Positions 45,001-51,339 of a stretch of DNA of 64,000 nucleotides are shown in pieces. Source of the DNA: Bedellia somnulentella (Eukaryota > Arthropoda > Insecta > Lepidoptera > Bedelliidae). The position numbers and the translations under genes were made by a program. The first letter of the stretch is position 1. Each line of letters opens with the position of its first letter. A model generated the notes under the pieces. The model had not been told where the DNA came from. It saw only the letters and a program-made list of their open reading frames with translations, and searched no databases. The DNA lies in NCBI GenBank assembly GCA_963576735.1, contig OY755181.1, positions 17,125,261 through 17,189,260 of the forward strand, written 5' to 3'.

Positions 45001-45698
45001 TACTGAATAAAATTAATCTACAACCAAATTGAAACAACTGAGTGGGCTTCAGGTTGCTTTAAAATTCATTTTAAATTTTAATACAATTATGGCTCAAGCT
45101 TTTTAATTCAATGAAATTTTGTACAGTACATTTCTAATATAAGGCTCCTTTTGAAGAATTCCAGTTAAAAATGTATAAAAAATTAATACCTATACTGAGA
45201 TGGATCTTAAGTAAACTCTGAATTAAAACCCTAAGGTACAGCTGTATACATGTACACTTATTAGTATTAGTTCCCAATGGGGTAGGTAGAGAGTAGCGAT
45301 TGTATTTCTTACAATCATGGCAAACCTAACGACCTTCATTTACATTCATTAATATTTTCAAACATGCTCTTTTAATTTTCATACTCTAGACGCCAATTTT
45401 TTTGTTCACTACAACCAATACACTACAAGGCTATCTTAGAAATGTAACGCGTTTAACTGATATGAATTAGTAACCAAACATATATAAGGAATTTGAAGAA
45501 ATGTTGGTTATGCTTAACGTATTCAAATCATTTAAAATGATAACAAGAGTGATTAACTTCTAAATCTATGATTTCTTTAATCCAAGTCACAGCTGAGCAC
45601 TGTCATACCTCCAAATCATCATTTTCAGCCTTATTCTCACTTTCATTTTGCATGGTACTTGAAGAAGAACCATGGCCACCAACTGATAAATAACTCAT
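15085..45698 (-). CDS. BTB/POZ-BACK domain protein, BTBD17-like (14 exons)
   Basis: Coding exons in minus-strand order: 45609-45698, 42304-42444, 41361-41458, 40460-40541, 39110-39229, 37860-37996, 37365-37481, 36210-36322, 26102-26280, 24071-24280, 22637-22725, 20875-20979, 18700-18781, 15085-15150. Every junction is GT/AG and every phase agrees, giving about 542 aa. A BTB domain occupies roughly residues 50-150 (DLVLMVGG, YPAHRLILCASSEVF, FLKYFYTGQIKIS, LPILSLADKYNVKDL). A BACK-like helical region follows at about 158-265, then a BTBD17-type C-terminal part (LLTPRLY, VVLRTVRISLTCHSV, VLNIDDAL). BTB domains mediate dimerisation and often cullin-3 adaptor roles; the role of this family is not established here. 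The start ATG gives a 30-aa Ser-rich leader. The last exon is read in the phase-consistent frame (LRIQVVIVPLTK); another frame of that exon is open but out of phase. AATAAA follows the stop at 15066-15071 (minus). Introns are full of repeats; intron 8 is 9.9 kb. Confidence 0.85.
15283..15980 (+). mobile_element. LINE fragment, C-terminal RT region
   Basis: 15283-15711 reads TTRYLGIIIDQRLTWHAHI, ALAQSVISYCIPAWGG, MERAQRLLLKVLY: the thumb region after the RT palm of Jockey/CR1-type LINEs. The frame then breaks and a short 3' part ends near AATAAATAG. 5' truncated. Confidence 0.75.
16385..17735 (+). mobile_element. RTE-like non-LTR retrotransposon, 5' truncated
   Basis: Carries the 436-aa frame below, then AATGGCGTGAGTATATGTATG repeats. 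Related 3' fragments occur at 21968, 37240, 42868, 49067, 50645, 51340, 54442 and 58805. Confidence 0.85.
16390..17700 (+). CDS. reverse transcriptase of RTE-like LINE (436 aa, partial)
   Basis: Uninterrupted frame. RT motifs: QAGFRKGMG (29-37), FIDLEKAYDRV (63-73), GVRQGCVASP (121-130) and the catalytic YADD (163-166). The C-terminal part holds RWFGHIERMDD and [12 protein letters not shown] and ends [12 protein letters not shown]. The endonuclease and start of the RT are missing because of 5' truncation, so the printed Met is not the true start. The clade is inferred from the short tandem tail and the C-terminal RWFGH-type motif. Confidence 0.85.
   Translation: MFFIVGKLYAKVLIERVMNKTDEKIWDVQAGFRKGMGCMDQIFSLRSITEKFLAKNQKVYCSFIDLEKAYDRVVRKCLWEVLSKFGLGSQLIRALVSLYEDSSACVRVNGENTDWFGISRGVRQGCVASPWLFNLFMDDCLTELRESDYGLRMSGFIIKCLLYADDQVLLASSAEELQEMMNIACESFVRKGMRVNVDKTKTMVFERQEDVTECVIAIDGKDVEQVKEFVYLGSLFTRDGKCDEDIERRVKKGNTVNGAMNSLMTCQSVSEKARMAVHDAVLVPTLMYGSECWVWQKKHESRVNAVEMRSLRKICNVRLCDRMRNSVIREKCGVKDDIVRKIEKGMLRWFGHIERMDDRKLVKGIYRASVDGNVSRGRPRRTHLDQIESVLKKAGVRSMKNKRACMKRLMDVNEAREVCQDLAMWRSIVSAYPNGN
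17970..18062 (-). mobile_element. family A 3' fragment, minus strand
   Basis: ATACTCACGACTATAAATCC ... CTCAGCCACTTTTGGAAGTT. Confidence 0.7.
18105..18354 (+). mobile_element. family A element
   Basis: GCTGTGTAGTGTCGGCTTAG start; CGTGAGTATATGTATG end. Orthologous to 10365-10593 in copy 1. Confidence 0.75.
18372..18672 (+). mobile_element. family B SINE
   Basis: tRNA-like head TTAGCTCAGTAGATAG, then the family body; the duplicate of 10613-10915. Confidence 0.75.
18764..19993. repeat. three tandem 410-bp units
   Basis: Unit starts (TCACAATTTACACACCGCCT) at 18764, 19174 and 19584. The copies look identical over the stretches compared. Each unit has the exon-13 splice acceptor, flanking intron and a minus-strand family A element; only the 18764 unit adjoins the full exon. 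Confidence 0.95.
18952..20018 (-). mobile_element. family A element, minus strand, carried in each 410-bp unit
   Basis: Three copies of ATACTCACGGCTATAAATCC ... GGGTAGTGTTAT at about 18963-19173, 19373-19583 and 19783-20018. Only the last keeps the 5' end TTCTAAGCCGACACTACACA. Confidence 0.8.
20452..20697 (+). mobile_element. family A element
   Basis: GCTGTGTAGTGTCGGCTTAG start; GCCGTGAGTATATGTATG end. It interrupts the C block of copy 2 after the TATACTGATTA word (repeated at 20693-20703), so it postdates the duplication. Confidence 0.8.
21008..21250 (+). mobile_element. family A element
   Basis: GTGTAGTGTCGGCTTAGAAT start; GCCGTGAGTATATGTATG end. Lies in intron 11, close to exon 12. Confidence 0.75.
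21251..21966. other. intron sequence, nothing recognised
   Basis: No repeat boundary or supported coding frame. Confidence 0.4.
21968..22585 (+). mobile_element. RTE-like LINE, 3' copy
   Basis: 21971-22573 encodes the last ~200 aa of the RT protein ([46 protein letters not shown]) with few changes from 16390-17700. The tail is (TAAG)n rather than (TATG)n. Confidence 0.85.
22790..22900 (+). mobile_element. family B internal fragment
   Basis: AACGGTGAGGGAAAACATCG and GGCGATAGGCCTGCCCTCTA. Confidence 0.6.
23012..23252 (-). mobile_element. family A element, minus strand
   Basis: ACATACATACTACTCACGGT at its tail; CTAAGCCGGCACTAC at its 5' end. Confidence 0.7.
23280..23536 (+). mobile_element. 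family A element
   Basis: GCCGTGTAGTGCCGGCTTAG start; GCCGTGAGTATATGTAGG end. Faces the preceding minus copy head to head. Confidence 0.75.
23610..24046. mobile_element. two decayed family A copies
   Basis: A plus-strand remnant (GCCGTGTATTCTCGGTTAGA, about 23613-23850) and a minus-strand remnant (about 23885-24046, ending TTCTAAGCCGTCGCTATACG). Confidence 0.55.
24293..24482. mobile_element. family C inverted dimer
   Basis: TTGTTCATGAAAACCTCATG left end, inverted tRNA-like halves meeting near 24412, GGTTCGAGTCCTGCTGTCG then TTTCCTTAATTGATT. Confidence 0.7.
24785..25052 (+). mobile_element. family C element with near-intact tRNA-like body
   Basis: 24899-24971 reads GACACGGTAGCTCAATTGGC ... 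GGTTCGAATCCCGCCTGTGT, with plausible acceptor pairing and A/B boxes. The anticodon arm is irregular, so I do not call a functional tRNA. Right end ATGAAC-type terminus near 25040. Confidence 0.75.
25100..25340 (+). mobile_element. family B SINE
   Basis: tRNA-like head GACAGCTCAATGGGGAGAAC, then CATCGTGAGGAAACCCACAT and CTTAGTCATAGGACAGTG-like body. Confidence 0.7.
25401..25857 (-). mobile_element. family D TIR element
   Basis: TTCGGTATGCAAAGTTTTAC at left, TAACTTTGCATACCGAATT at right; the best-preserved TIR pair of the family, minus orientation. Confidence 0.8.
26935..27225 (-). mobile_element. family B SINE, minus strand
   Basis: GTGTTCAGAGTACCCACGTT ... GAACACTAGTCGTTTGCACG tRNA-like head at right. 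Confidence 0.75.
27226..28005. other. intron sequence with no assigned feature
   Basis: A LINE-tail-like scrap (CCGTTAGTTCCCATAAAAGT, near 27568) is the only repeat noted. Confidence 0.4.
28006..28774 (+). pseudogene. THAP-domain zinc finger pseudogene
   Basis: Exon 28006-28085 encodes MVKCAVKTCKSD...NVTFH with donor GTAAGT. Exon 28651-28774 follows a TTTCAG acceptor and reads FPKDTKIIKK, then TAG (28682-28684), then IDAVHQNINSE and ICSLHFPDSFED before TGA. This is the C2CH THAP pattern (C-x4-C, FP, C-x2-H, then F). The TAG sits where the invariant THAP tryptophan belongs, a one-base TGG change. The domain is known to bind DNA; this copy cannot make a full finger without readthrough. It could be the remnant of a host THAP gene or of a THAP-bearing transposase. 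Confidence 0.75.
28841..28943 (+). mobile_element. mariner transposase fragment
   Basis: Reads SIHEILHEHLHVRRIVSRWV followed by PHNLTEVQKQARV, the mariner region around the WVPHxLT motif. No TIR or flanking domain remains; it joins directly to another repeat. Confidence 0.75.
28950..29060 (+). repeat. LINE-end-like fragment
   Basis: Contains GTCTGCCAACCCGCACTTGG and TAGCGTGGTGGACTATTGCC, a repeat end I associate with lepidopteran genomes; assignment by resemblance only. Confidence 0.4.
29270..29527 (-). mobile_element. family A element, minus strand
   Basis: ACATACATACAAACATATAC tail to AAGCCGACACTAAG at the 5' end; one internal ATTAGAAAT duplication. Confidence 0.75.
29694..30188. mobile_element. 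PIF/Harbinger-type MITE, 495 bp
   Basis: Inverted ends of about 34 bp (AGCGGCCAGTACACAATGGC and GCCATTGTGTACTGGCCGCT) with 3-bp TAA target-site duplication (29691-29693, 30189-30191). The interior is rich in GCCATTG/CAATGGC words. Confidence 0.85.
31123..31370 (+). pseudogene. pogo-like transposase remnant
   Basis: 31123-31250 reads MPQKYIRKTEQSYTIESLQK, then AVQEIKDQKITFRQAEEKYG: the psq/CENP-B-type HTH. In another frame about 31265-31364 reads NVDYFCIYCQEKYSDPPAED and WIMCLKCNKWAHEN, the terminal zinc-finger of pogo-family proteins. The catalytic region between them is deleted. Confidence 0.8.
31365..32107. mobile_element. non-autonomous hAT nested in pogo element
   Basis: Ends TAGGCTTGGGTAGATCC and GGACCTACCCACGGCTA; 8-bp duplication ATGAGAAC at 31357-31364 and 32108-32115. 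Removing it rejoins the zinc-finger frame of the host element (WAHEN then CTAGSS). Confidence 0.88.
32439..33246. other. intron sequence, nothing recognised
   Basis: AT-rich; no repeat boundary seen. Confidence 0.35.
33248..33612 (-). mobile_element. family B SINE, minus strand, near full length
   Basis: CATAACATAACATAAACGTT tail, CCCCGAAGGGGTTGGC hairpin, tRNA-like head to GGGCTATCATGTCG. Confidence 0.85.
34012..34080 (-). pseudogene. decayed copy of BTBD17-like exon 9 (5' part)
   Basis: On the minus strand it reads DVVSSSSLLSAAGPLLTPRL then YN and stop, in parallel with exon 9 DVLSARSSLGWAGGALLTPR. The acceptor AG is lost (TACAC). It lies in intron 8, upstream of the true exon 9. Confidence 0.7.
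35466..35541 (-). pseudogene. second decayed copy of exon 9 (5' part)
   Basis: Has an acceptor-like TACAG and reads DVVSS then a stop. Flanked by the same ATATCGCGGTAT-containing sequence as the 34012 copy and by CAAATAGTGACTAATCTAGT, a segment also found beside true exon 9 (near 26340). Confidence 0.7.
36345..36565 (+). mobile_element. family A element, 5' truncated
   Basis: Begins CCCCATTTCTTCCGGTGGGT; ends CGTGAGCATATGTATGTATG. Directly abuts BTBD17-like exon 8 on its intron 7 side. Confidence 0.75.
36652..37157 (-). mobile_element. family A element, minus strand, split by a MITE
   Basis: Tail near ACATACATATACTCACAGCT; 5' end CTAAGCTGACACTACAC; interrupted by 36816-37067. Confidence 0.8.
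36816..37067. mobile_element. PIF/Harbinger-type palindromic MITE, copy 1
   Basis: 252 bp, GGGCCGGCGCTGACTGCCGG end and inverted mate; TTA duplication at 36813-36815 and 37068-37070. Near-complete palindrome apart from a central AGGCCGCGG core. Confidence 0.9.
37240..37350 (-). mobile_element. RTE-like LINE 3' fragment
   Basis: TCACGCCGTTAGTTCCCATT and GGGGTAGGCAGAGACTATCG in minus orientation. Confidence 0.8.
38067..38285 (+). mobile_element. family A element, diverged
   Basis: CTATGTAGTGTCGGCTTAGA start; GGCGTGAGAATATGCATG end. Confidence 0.7.
38286..39100. other. intron sequence, one repeat scrap
   Basis: 38640-38710 shares ACTTTTTGACTTTTGACTTT-type sequence with 2239-2310. A GC-richer block (38700-38990) contains an unassigned 63-aa minus frame. 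Confidence 0.4.
39268..39758 (+). mobile_element. family D TIR element
   Basis: TTCGGTATGCAAAGTTTTTT left, AAACTTTGCATACCGAATT right. Confidence 0.8.
39770..40078 (+). mobile_element. family B SINE, head truncated
   Basis: Starts ACACCAATTTGTCTTTTCTA; ends CCCCTTCGGGGATAAAATAG and GTTTATGTTTATG. Confidence 0.8.
40738..40912 (-). mobile_element. family C element
   Basis: GGGGATCGAACCCGTGACCT and GCCAATTGAGCTATAGTGTG: tRNA-like body on the minus strand. Confidence 0.7.
40988..41247 (-). mobile_element. family C element with both inverted termini
   Basis: TTGTTCATGAAAACCTCATG at left and CATGAGGTTTTCATGAACAA at right; tRNA-like body between (GGGATCGAACCCGCGACCTC). Confidence 0.8.
41588..41722. 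mobile_element. small palindromic MITE in a decayed family A copy
   Basis: Ends CCCGATTTCTGAATT and AATTCAGAAATCGGG; central AACGATACTG/CAGTATCGTT arms. Flanks GCGACTAACG and TTAGGATTTT belong to family A (about 41565-41890). Confidence 0.75.
42120..42245 (-). mobile_element. Penelope-like element terminal fragment
   Basis: Shares AACATAGTATTTTCTAAGAC and CACGCGATTAAATTATCCGA with the left arm at 7175-7270. Confidence 0.75.
42522..42692 (-). mobile_element. LINE fragment, C-terminal end of RT ORF
   Basis: Minus-strand frame reads RVVDVWNKLPETVISPSVNS then FENRLDKYLKQVQ and stop, the usual C-terminus of Jockey/CR1-group LINE proteins. Confidence 0.75.
42868..43078 (+). mobile_element. RTE-like LINE 3' fragment
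   Basis: AGAGGACAACCTCAGAGGAC ... TCTCTGCCTACCTCAATGGG, then GGCGTGAGTATAATATG; small deletions break the frame. Confidence 0.8.
43079..43332 (+). mobile_element. family A element joined to LINE tail
   Basis: GTAATATGTAGTGCCGGCTT start, GCTGTGAGTATATGTATAAT end; begins inside the preceding LINE's microsatellite tail. Confidence 0.75.
43333..43707 (+). mobile_element. family B SINE, full length
   Basis: tRNA-like head (GCGACATGATAGTCCAGTGG, B-box GAGTTCCAATCC), body, CCCCTTCGGGG hairpin, GGCGTGAACGTTTATG and (TTATG)n tail. Best reference copy in the window. Confidence 0.88.
43800..43915. repeat. small inverted-repeat sequence
   Basis: AATATTTAAATCACTTACGT and ATAAGTGATTTAAATATTCT are opposed arms around a 70-bp centre. 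Confidence 0.6.
43930..44178 (-). mobile_element. family A element, minus strand
   Basis: ATACTCACGGCTGTAAATTC tail end; CTAAGCCGACACTACACAGC 5' end. Confidence 0.75.
44440..44691. mobile_element. PIF/Harbinger-type palindromic MITE, copy 2
   Basis: 252 bp, same ends and core as 36816-37067 but opposite orientation; TTA at 44437-44439 and 44692-44694. Confidence 0.9.
44692..45600. other. intron 1 sequence with LINE-tail scrap
   Basis: 45260-45345 matches the RTE-like LINE 3' end in minus orientation (AGTTCCCAATGGGGTAGGTA). Otherwise unassigned. Confidence 0.5.
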
Positions 45699-46289
45699 TA
45701 TGTTTTTTTCATCAAAAAACAACTTAAACGAATATGCGTAACACCAAACCCAGCCATTCGTAAAGGATTTCTGACATTTTGTTATGATATGTTTTGTTTG
45801 TTTTTATTTGATAAATGTATCTGTCAGTGTCAGTCAAACAACAATATGCATATAACTTTACTTTGATCAGACTTGTCCATGTCCAATACCCAAAAAAAAA
45901 TATACTGGACTGGGAACAATACTTAAACATTCTCTCCTAACCGTTTAAAATCTTAGAGATTGTATGAATATCAATCAATATGTGATAAAAAATCTCCAAA
46001 GGAAAACTTGGTTGATCAATTGCTAACTGAATAAAGATAAATATATCATAGGACTGCAACTTCGAGCTTTACCTCGAGCGATACCACAAGATTTATTTAA
46101 TAAAAAAACAAAACAAAAACCCTCTATATCGTCTGTGATGTGAACCCAACATAACCTAACTTTTTGTGAAGAGGAAAACAATAGTTTTCAATTATTTTAT
46201 TAAGTATAAGTAAAACAAATGCACTTAAAGTTGCGCAAAACTGTTACAACAATTTTAATTCCTTACAACTTAGTGATACAAAAATAAAT
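45699..46289. promoter_or_regulatory. divergent intergenic region between BTBD17-like and glucosidase II beta-like genes
   Basis: The 591 bp between two oppositely oriented start codons contain no recognisable repeat family and no long ORF. Head-to-head placement suggests a shared promoter region. No core-promoter motif was assigned; the transcription starts are unknown. Confidence 0.5.
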
Positions 46290-46859
46290 ATGTGGTTTAA
46301 GAAAAAAAGGAACATTTTGCTTATCACAATTACAGTGGTTATTTGTTTTATGTTGTACCAACTATATTTCTTTGTAGCTATAAGCAACGAAGGAGCCCGA
46401 AATGCCCCCTTTATTCATGTGATCGATAATTCTGATCTTTTAGAAATAGTTCACGTATTTTCAGAAGATGACAAATACATAAATCAAGATGGTGCTATCA
46501 GAGGGGTTCTAAGGTCTAGTATGCCAAGATACCGTGCAAACAACCAAAATCAATTTAAATGCCTCATGACCGAACAGTACATTCCATTTGAACATTTAAA
46601 TGATGATTATTGTGACTGCGAAGATTCAACTGATGAACCAAGCACCAATGCTTGTGTAAATGGTACATTTTACTGCCACACACAATACCAAAAGAAACCT
46701 GCCAAAATTAGCTCAATACCATCTAGTCAAGTTAATGATGGTGTCTGCGACTGTTGTGATGGCTCTGATGAGTGGAATCTGTTAAATAATAGGGTATTAA
46801 CTCAAGCTGCATCAGATCTCAGAAGGCATTATGCTGAAACCTGCCCAAATGTTTGTTGA
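46290..46859 (+). CDS. glucosidase II beta-like (PRKCSH N-terminal domain) membrane protein, single exon
   Basis: Protein of 189 aa. A basic N-terminus (KKKR) is followed by a hydrophobic segment at residues 9-31, giving a signal anchor with a lumenal C-terminal part. Residues about 88-165 match the cysteine-rich N-terminal domain of glucosidase II beta: FKCL, IPFEHLNDDYCDC, DSTDEP, then VNDGVCDCCDGSDEW, two LDLa-like calcium-binding repeats. In the full enzyme subunit this domain contacts the alpha subunit in the ER. This protein is far shorter than the usual 500-plus aa and lacks the coiled coil, the MRH domain and any HDEL-type end (it ends CPNVC). It is probably an ER or Golgi lumenal paralogue. 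The start is the first ATG and the stop TGA is followed by several AATAAA signals (about 46985 and 47065). It is intronless, so a retrocopy origin is possible. Confidence 0.85.
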   Translation: MWFKKKRNILLITITVVICFMLYQLYFFVAISNEGARNAPFIHVIDNSDLLEIVHVFSEDDKYINQDGAIRGVLRSSMPRYRANNQNQFKCLMTEQYIPFEHLNDDYCDCEDSTDEPSTNACVNGTFYCHTQYQKKPAKISSIPSSQVNDGVCDCCDGSDEWNLLNNRVLTQAASDLRRHYAETCPNVC

Positions 46860-47700
46860 TTATAATATGTGATAAAGAATATTAATTTCAAGTTGAAATA
46901 TATATAAACTACTTTTTTGTAACTAATGAAGTTCCTTTTTTAGTTTTTTTTTACTCAATGGTATGGGCATTCATAGGTAAAACTAATAAAAGCAGACTGT
47001 GTTATCTATAGATATGTGTTGTGATAAGTTGTATATCTTATTGCCATGCTCTCTGGTTCAATACTAATAAAAATAAATTATTCCTATATTTTTAGGGATA
47101 TAAATATTTTATTATGCAGTAAGTCTCATGAAGAATATTTGTGACGTGAAGGAGAATATGACAATATTCGTCCTAAAATAGCTATACTCTTTTCTTCTTT
47201 TGTGGGTGTTGTATGAGAAGATTAACCTTTAGTCTGTTGGATATTATTTGAAATTTAAATTACATAAAAGATTCTTCAAGAAATTTTGTCACGGATCCGT
47301 GACAACACAGTTGAGGGGTTAAGGCTATTAGGACTTTTTAACTGGTTGGGCCATTTGGTTTGTAAGATTACAATATTTTATGTCACAGTAAGCTTTATAA
47401 ATGTTTCCTGCAGAAAATTATTTAATAATCTAAGAATGTAGTCAAGATGTTAAATTATTGATCATCTAAATCATCCTATACAAATGTTTCAATTCTGTAG
47501 CATTGTCAATGGACACCCTTCTTGGCTAGATAATATTAACATTCTACCAGTCAGTTTTACCTCAGGATAACATGTGAAATAATTATTTTTAGTTGTTTGA
47601 TAAGAGTTATGATGGATGTTAAACTTAAGACTGAATAATAAATTCACTGGAACAAATTGTTAAAATATGAATTTTATTACACAACCTCACCAAATACTTT
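46860..47700. other. 3' flank of the glucosidase II beta-like gene
   Basis: AT-rich, several AATAAA motifs, no gene seen. Confidence 0.4.
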
Positions 47701-47707
47701 GAATGTA

Positions 47708-47887
47708 TTTGTTCATGAAAACCTCATGTGGGCATTATTACTAATAAATAAAGGAAAGAATAATTTCGACACCGGCGGGGATCGAACCCGCGACCTCGGG
47801 TATACGCCCCCGTCGCTCTGCCAAATGAGCTACAGTGTCAACCCGAGATCGCTTGCCGGTATCGAAATTTTTCTTTCCTTTATTTAT
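47708..47887. mobile_element. family C inverted dimer, cut by a family A element
   Basis: TTGTTCATGAAAACCTCATG left; GGGGATCGAACCCGCGACCT; then inverted CGAAATTTTTCTTTCCTTTA at right. Confidence 0.75.
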
Positions 47888-48130
47888 TTGCCGTGTGTGC
47901 TTAGAATAACACTACCCCTTTCTACCCGTGGGTGATCGTAAGAGGCGACTAAGGGTGTAGGGGCTTTTTAAGTGGTTTTTGGGCGATGCGGTAGGAGACA
48001 CGTCACCAAAAACATTTACTATTACCATCTTTTCCCCAATCAACTTCCAAAAGCTGCTGAGGAATTTCCCATTTCAAGGCTCTGGCTATCCAGTTAAGGG
48101 ATTTATAGCCGTGAGTATATATATGTATGT
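47888..48130 (+). mobile_element. family A element
   Basis: GCCGTGTGTGCTTAGAATAA start; GCCGTGAGTATATATATG end. Confidence 0.75.
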
Positions 48131-49060
48131 TTATTTATCCTTTACTCACCAAATACTGTTTGACTGTGTGCAATTTTGTATAGGCCCTAAATTAAAAAAT
48201 CAAAATTCATTTATTTACCATAAAAGTGCACAATACAACTTACAAATCTTTTAATTTTTATGTTGCTGCAAAATAACATTACCATTGGTCTCCACACTAG
48301 GCGAACCTGTATCGCGTAGGCCGGAATTTTGACTACGTCTAGGGGGCTTACAACGATTTAATTAATTGAGTAAGTAAAAATATTTTTAATAACTTAATTT
48401 CCAATATTTGGTTTATGTGTATGGATTGTTTTCAACAATGCAAGGGCTTATGGTAGCTTTTATCTTATCAGCAATGCGTAATATAATATATTATATATTA
48501 AATTAATATATATACAAGACGTTTGGTAGAAGGTTGGACATGGAACAATGGCAGATGGCCCTCTACAAAACACCCTGTATCACTATATCAGTGTCAGATG
48601 GCGAAGCTACACTTTTCTCTGAAAGCAATGGTTATTAGCTTATTATACAGTTTAATTTCAGGGACATTAATGGCTTTTATTATTGAACTGTGAATTGCCG
48701 TCATACTTTTTACGCTATTGATGCGAAATTTTATTTCAAGCTTATCTGCATTGTCTGCTATGAAATTAAGAGGATATTTCATTTCAGTCAAGCACAGATA
48801 GAACTAAATGGAATGGTCCAGTAAGTTCAGGTATTTAATGTTACGTATAAATTTTACACCCCTACTTCACTCACCCGTTTTCTCACAATGAGTGCTCACT
48901 TACATTATAAAAGACACCCCTACACAAAACTTCAAGTTTCTAGGTATAGAAGTCAGTCAGTCAGCAGTCAATGCAGTATAAGATTTAATTCATTTTACAA
49001 TATTTACCTTTTCACACATGACAAAGTGGAACAGAGCACAAAAACATATCTACATGCGTA
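48131..49060. other. AT-rich stretch, nothing recognised
   Basis: No supported gene or repeat boundary. Confidence 0.35.
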
Positions 49061-49066
49061 AATATA

Positions 49067-49205
49067 CCAACGCCATCAGTTTTCGCATTGGGGTAGGTAG
49101 AAACTATCAATCATCACTTTGTACGATCCTGACAAACCTCTTAAGCTTCGTTTAAATCCATCAATCTTCTCATACACGCTCTTATTATTCATACATCCGA
49201 CGCCT
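49067..49205 (-). mobile_element. RTE-like LINE 3' fragment
   Basis: ACGCCATCAGTTTTCGCATT then GGGGTAGGTAGAAACTATCA. Confidence 0.7.
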
Positions 49206-49229
49206 GCCTGAAAAACATATATGTCCTGT

Positions 49230-49405
49230 CTGATTTAGTGACAAAACAGAGATAGGCCTGTCCCATTTCTCACGTAAGTAAATCTACTTACAAACTTTGG
49301 GTACTCAGAACACCAGGTGAAGATAATGTCACGTGATGTCCAGAAGTATTATTATCTCTGCTACCCTTTCAGAAATATACGGCATGAACGTTATAGTACA
49401 GGTTC
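49230..49405 (+). mobile_element. family B fragment, decayed
   Basis: AGATAGGCCTGTCCCATTTC, GTCACGTGATGTCCAGAAGT, then TACGGCATGAACGTTATA. Confidence 0.6.
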
Positions 49406-49539
49406 AGTTTAAATGAATGTATGTATCGAACAGAAAGGTGCTTGTGATGGAATAAGCGCCACGGGTCGTTTGATAACTTACGGTAAGGAAAGAAAGACCA
49501 CATTTATTCGCTGCTGCAAAAAAGACATGATAATAATAA

Positions 49540-49912
49540 CATAACATAAACATAAACGTTCACGCCGTTTATCCCCGAAGGGGTTGGCAGAGGTACCAAT
49601 ACTCCTGAACTCACATGGCAAGCGCCATCTAGTTTCCAGAGAAGGTACCCACGTTTTGCTTAGACAGTGTACTCACGTGATAGGGGGCAGGCCTATCGCC
49701 GTTTTGTACGAATACACTGTCACATGACTAAGTACAACTCAGCCATGTGGGTTTCCTCACGATGTTTTCCCTCACCGTTAGCAACCATGATAAATTAACC
49801 ACACATATGACTTTAGAAAAGACAAATTGGTGTAGGCCCGTCCCAGGATTGGAACTCACGCCCTTCTGTTTTTCGGGCGGGTGTTCTACCTACTGGACTA
49901 TCATGTCGCTAT
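49540..49912 (-). mobile_element. family B SINE, minus strand, full length
   Basis: AACATAACATAAACATAAAC tail; tRNA-like head ends ACTGGACTATCATGTCGC. Very close to the 43333-43707 copy. Confidence 0.85.
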
Positions 49913-49971
49913 CATTAACATGAATGAAATTTTTAATATAATACAAACATTATACGAAAAATATCTTTGGC

Positions 49972-50204
49972 TGTGTATGTTGGCTTAGAATAGCCCCATT
50001 TATTCCAGTGAATGCACGTAAGAGGTGAGTAAGGGTACTGGGGCTTTTTAAGTGTTTTTTTGTCAATGCGGTTGGACACCCATCACCGAAAACCTTAACT
50101 TTACAATTTTTCCCATTCAACTTACAAAAGAGCTGAGGAATCTCTTATCCGAAGATCAGGCTACCCCTTCTAGGGATTTATAGCCGTGAGTATATGTACG
50201 TATT
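49972..50204 (+). mobile_element. family A element, diverged
   Basis: GCTGTGTATGTTGGCTTAGA start; GCCGTGAGTATATGTACG end. Confidence 0.7.
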
Positions 50205-50329
50205 TAACTTTGAAAAGTATTCTCACAGTTCGTTTCACATGTATAATTTTCCTTCCCGTAATGAAACAATAGAGCTTAGAATATTGTCAATTTTATCAGA
50301 AATGAGTATATTAAGGAGGAGGAACATAC

Positions 50330-50573
50330 GTACATATACTCACGGCTATAAATCCCTTAAAGGGGTAGCCAGAGCTAGGGAATAAAAAATTCCTCAGCCA
50401 CTTTTGGAAGTTGCATAGGGAAAAGATGGTGAAATAAAGGTTGTTGGTGATGGGTCTCCAACCGTATCGCCCAAAAATCCCTTAAAAGCCCCAATACCGT
50501 TAGTCGCCTCTTACGTACACCCACCGGAAGAAATGGGGTAGTGCTATTCTAAGCCGACACTACACAGCTAAGG
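50330..50573 (-). mobile_element. family A element, minus strand
   Basis: ATATACTCACGGCTATAAAT tail; CTAAGCCGACACTACACAGC 5' end. Confidence 0.8.
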
Positions 50574-50641
50574 AGGAACAACAGTAGGTAATTAATATTG
50601 CCCAGCCCCATTATGAAGCTGAGTTGCTGGGTGAGGAATAC

Positions 50642-50748
50642 ATCTACATACATACATATACTCGCGCCATTATTTCTCATTGGGGTAGGCAGATACTATC
50701 GATCGCCAATTTGTACGATTCTGGCAAACCTCTTTAGCTTAGTTTACA
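50642..50748 (-). mobile_element. RTE-like LINE 3' fragment
   Basis: TACTCGCGCCATTATTTCTC then GGGGTAGGCAGATACTATCG. Confidence 0.75.
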
Positions 50749-50774
50749 TCAATCCGTTTTTTCTCACTCAAAAC

Positions 50775-51142
50775 TTAAACATTCACGCCGAATATCCCCG
50801 AAGGGGTTGGCAGAGGTACTAACACTTCTGAACATCACGTGACATTCTCACCTGGTGTTCAGAGTTCCCATACCTACGTTTTGCTTGGACAGAATACTCA
50901 CGTGATAAAGGCCAGGCCTTTCGCGGTTTTGCACGAATACACTGACTCATGACTAAGTACAACTCAGCCATGAGGGTTTTCTCACGATATTATGATATTT
51001 TCATTAACCGTTAACAACCATGATAAATTACAACGCATATGTCTTTAGGAAAGACTAATTGGTGTAGGCCCCACCCGGGATTTGAACCCTCATCGTATGC
51101 ACGATAGGCGGGCGTTCTACCCACTGAGCTATCACGTATTGT
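50775..51142 (-). mobile_element. family B SINE, minus strand
   Basis: ACATTCACGCCGAATATCCC start, tRNA-like head CCACTGAGCTATCACGTATT at right. Confidence 0.8.
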
Positions 51143-51339
51143 CGGACGTTTTCTATCTCTCTCTCTTTGATCTCAATGTGTCCATCGTGGTCGTCCTCTA
51201 CTAACATTACCTTCCACATACTCATTCCCAAAAATATCCTCGTAAAATGTTGCCATATTTTCATATAATTTCATTCTTGAAAGAATCTATTCAGTAGATA
51301 CAATATTGAATTTCAAAAAAATTGTCCCTGTATTCTCAC

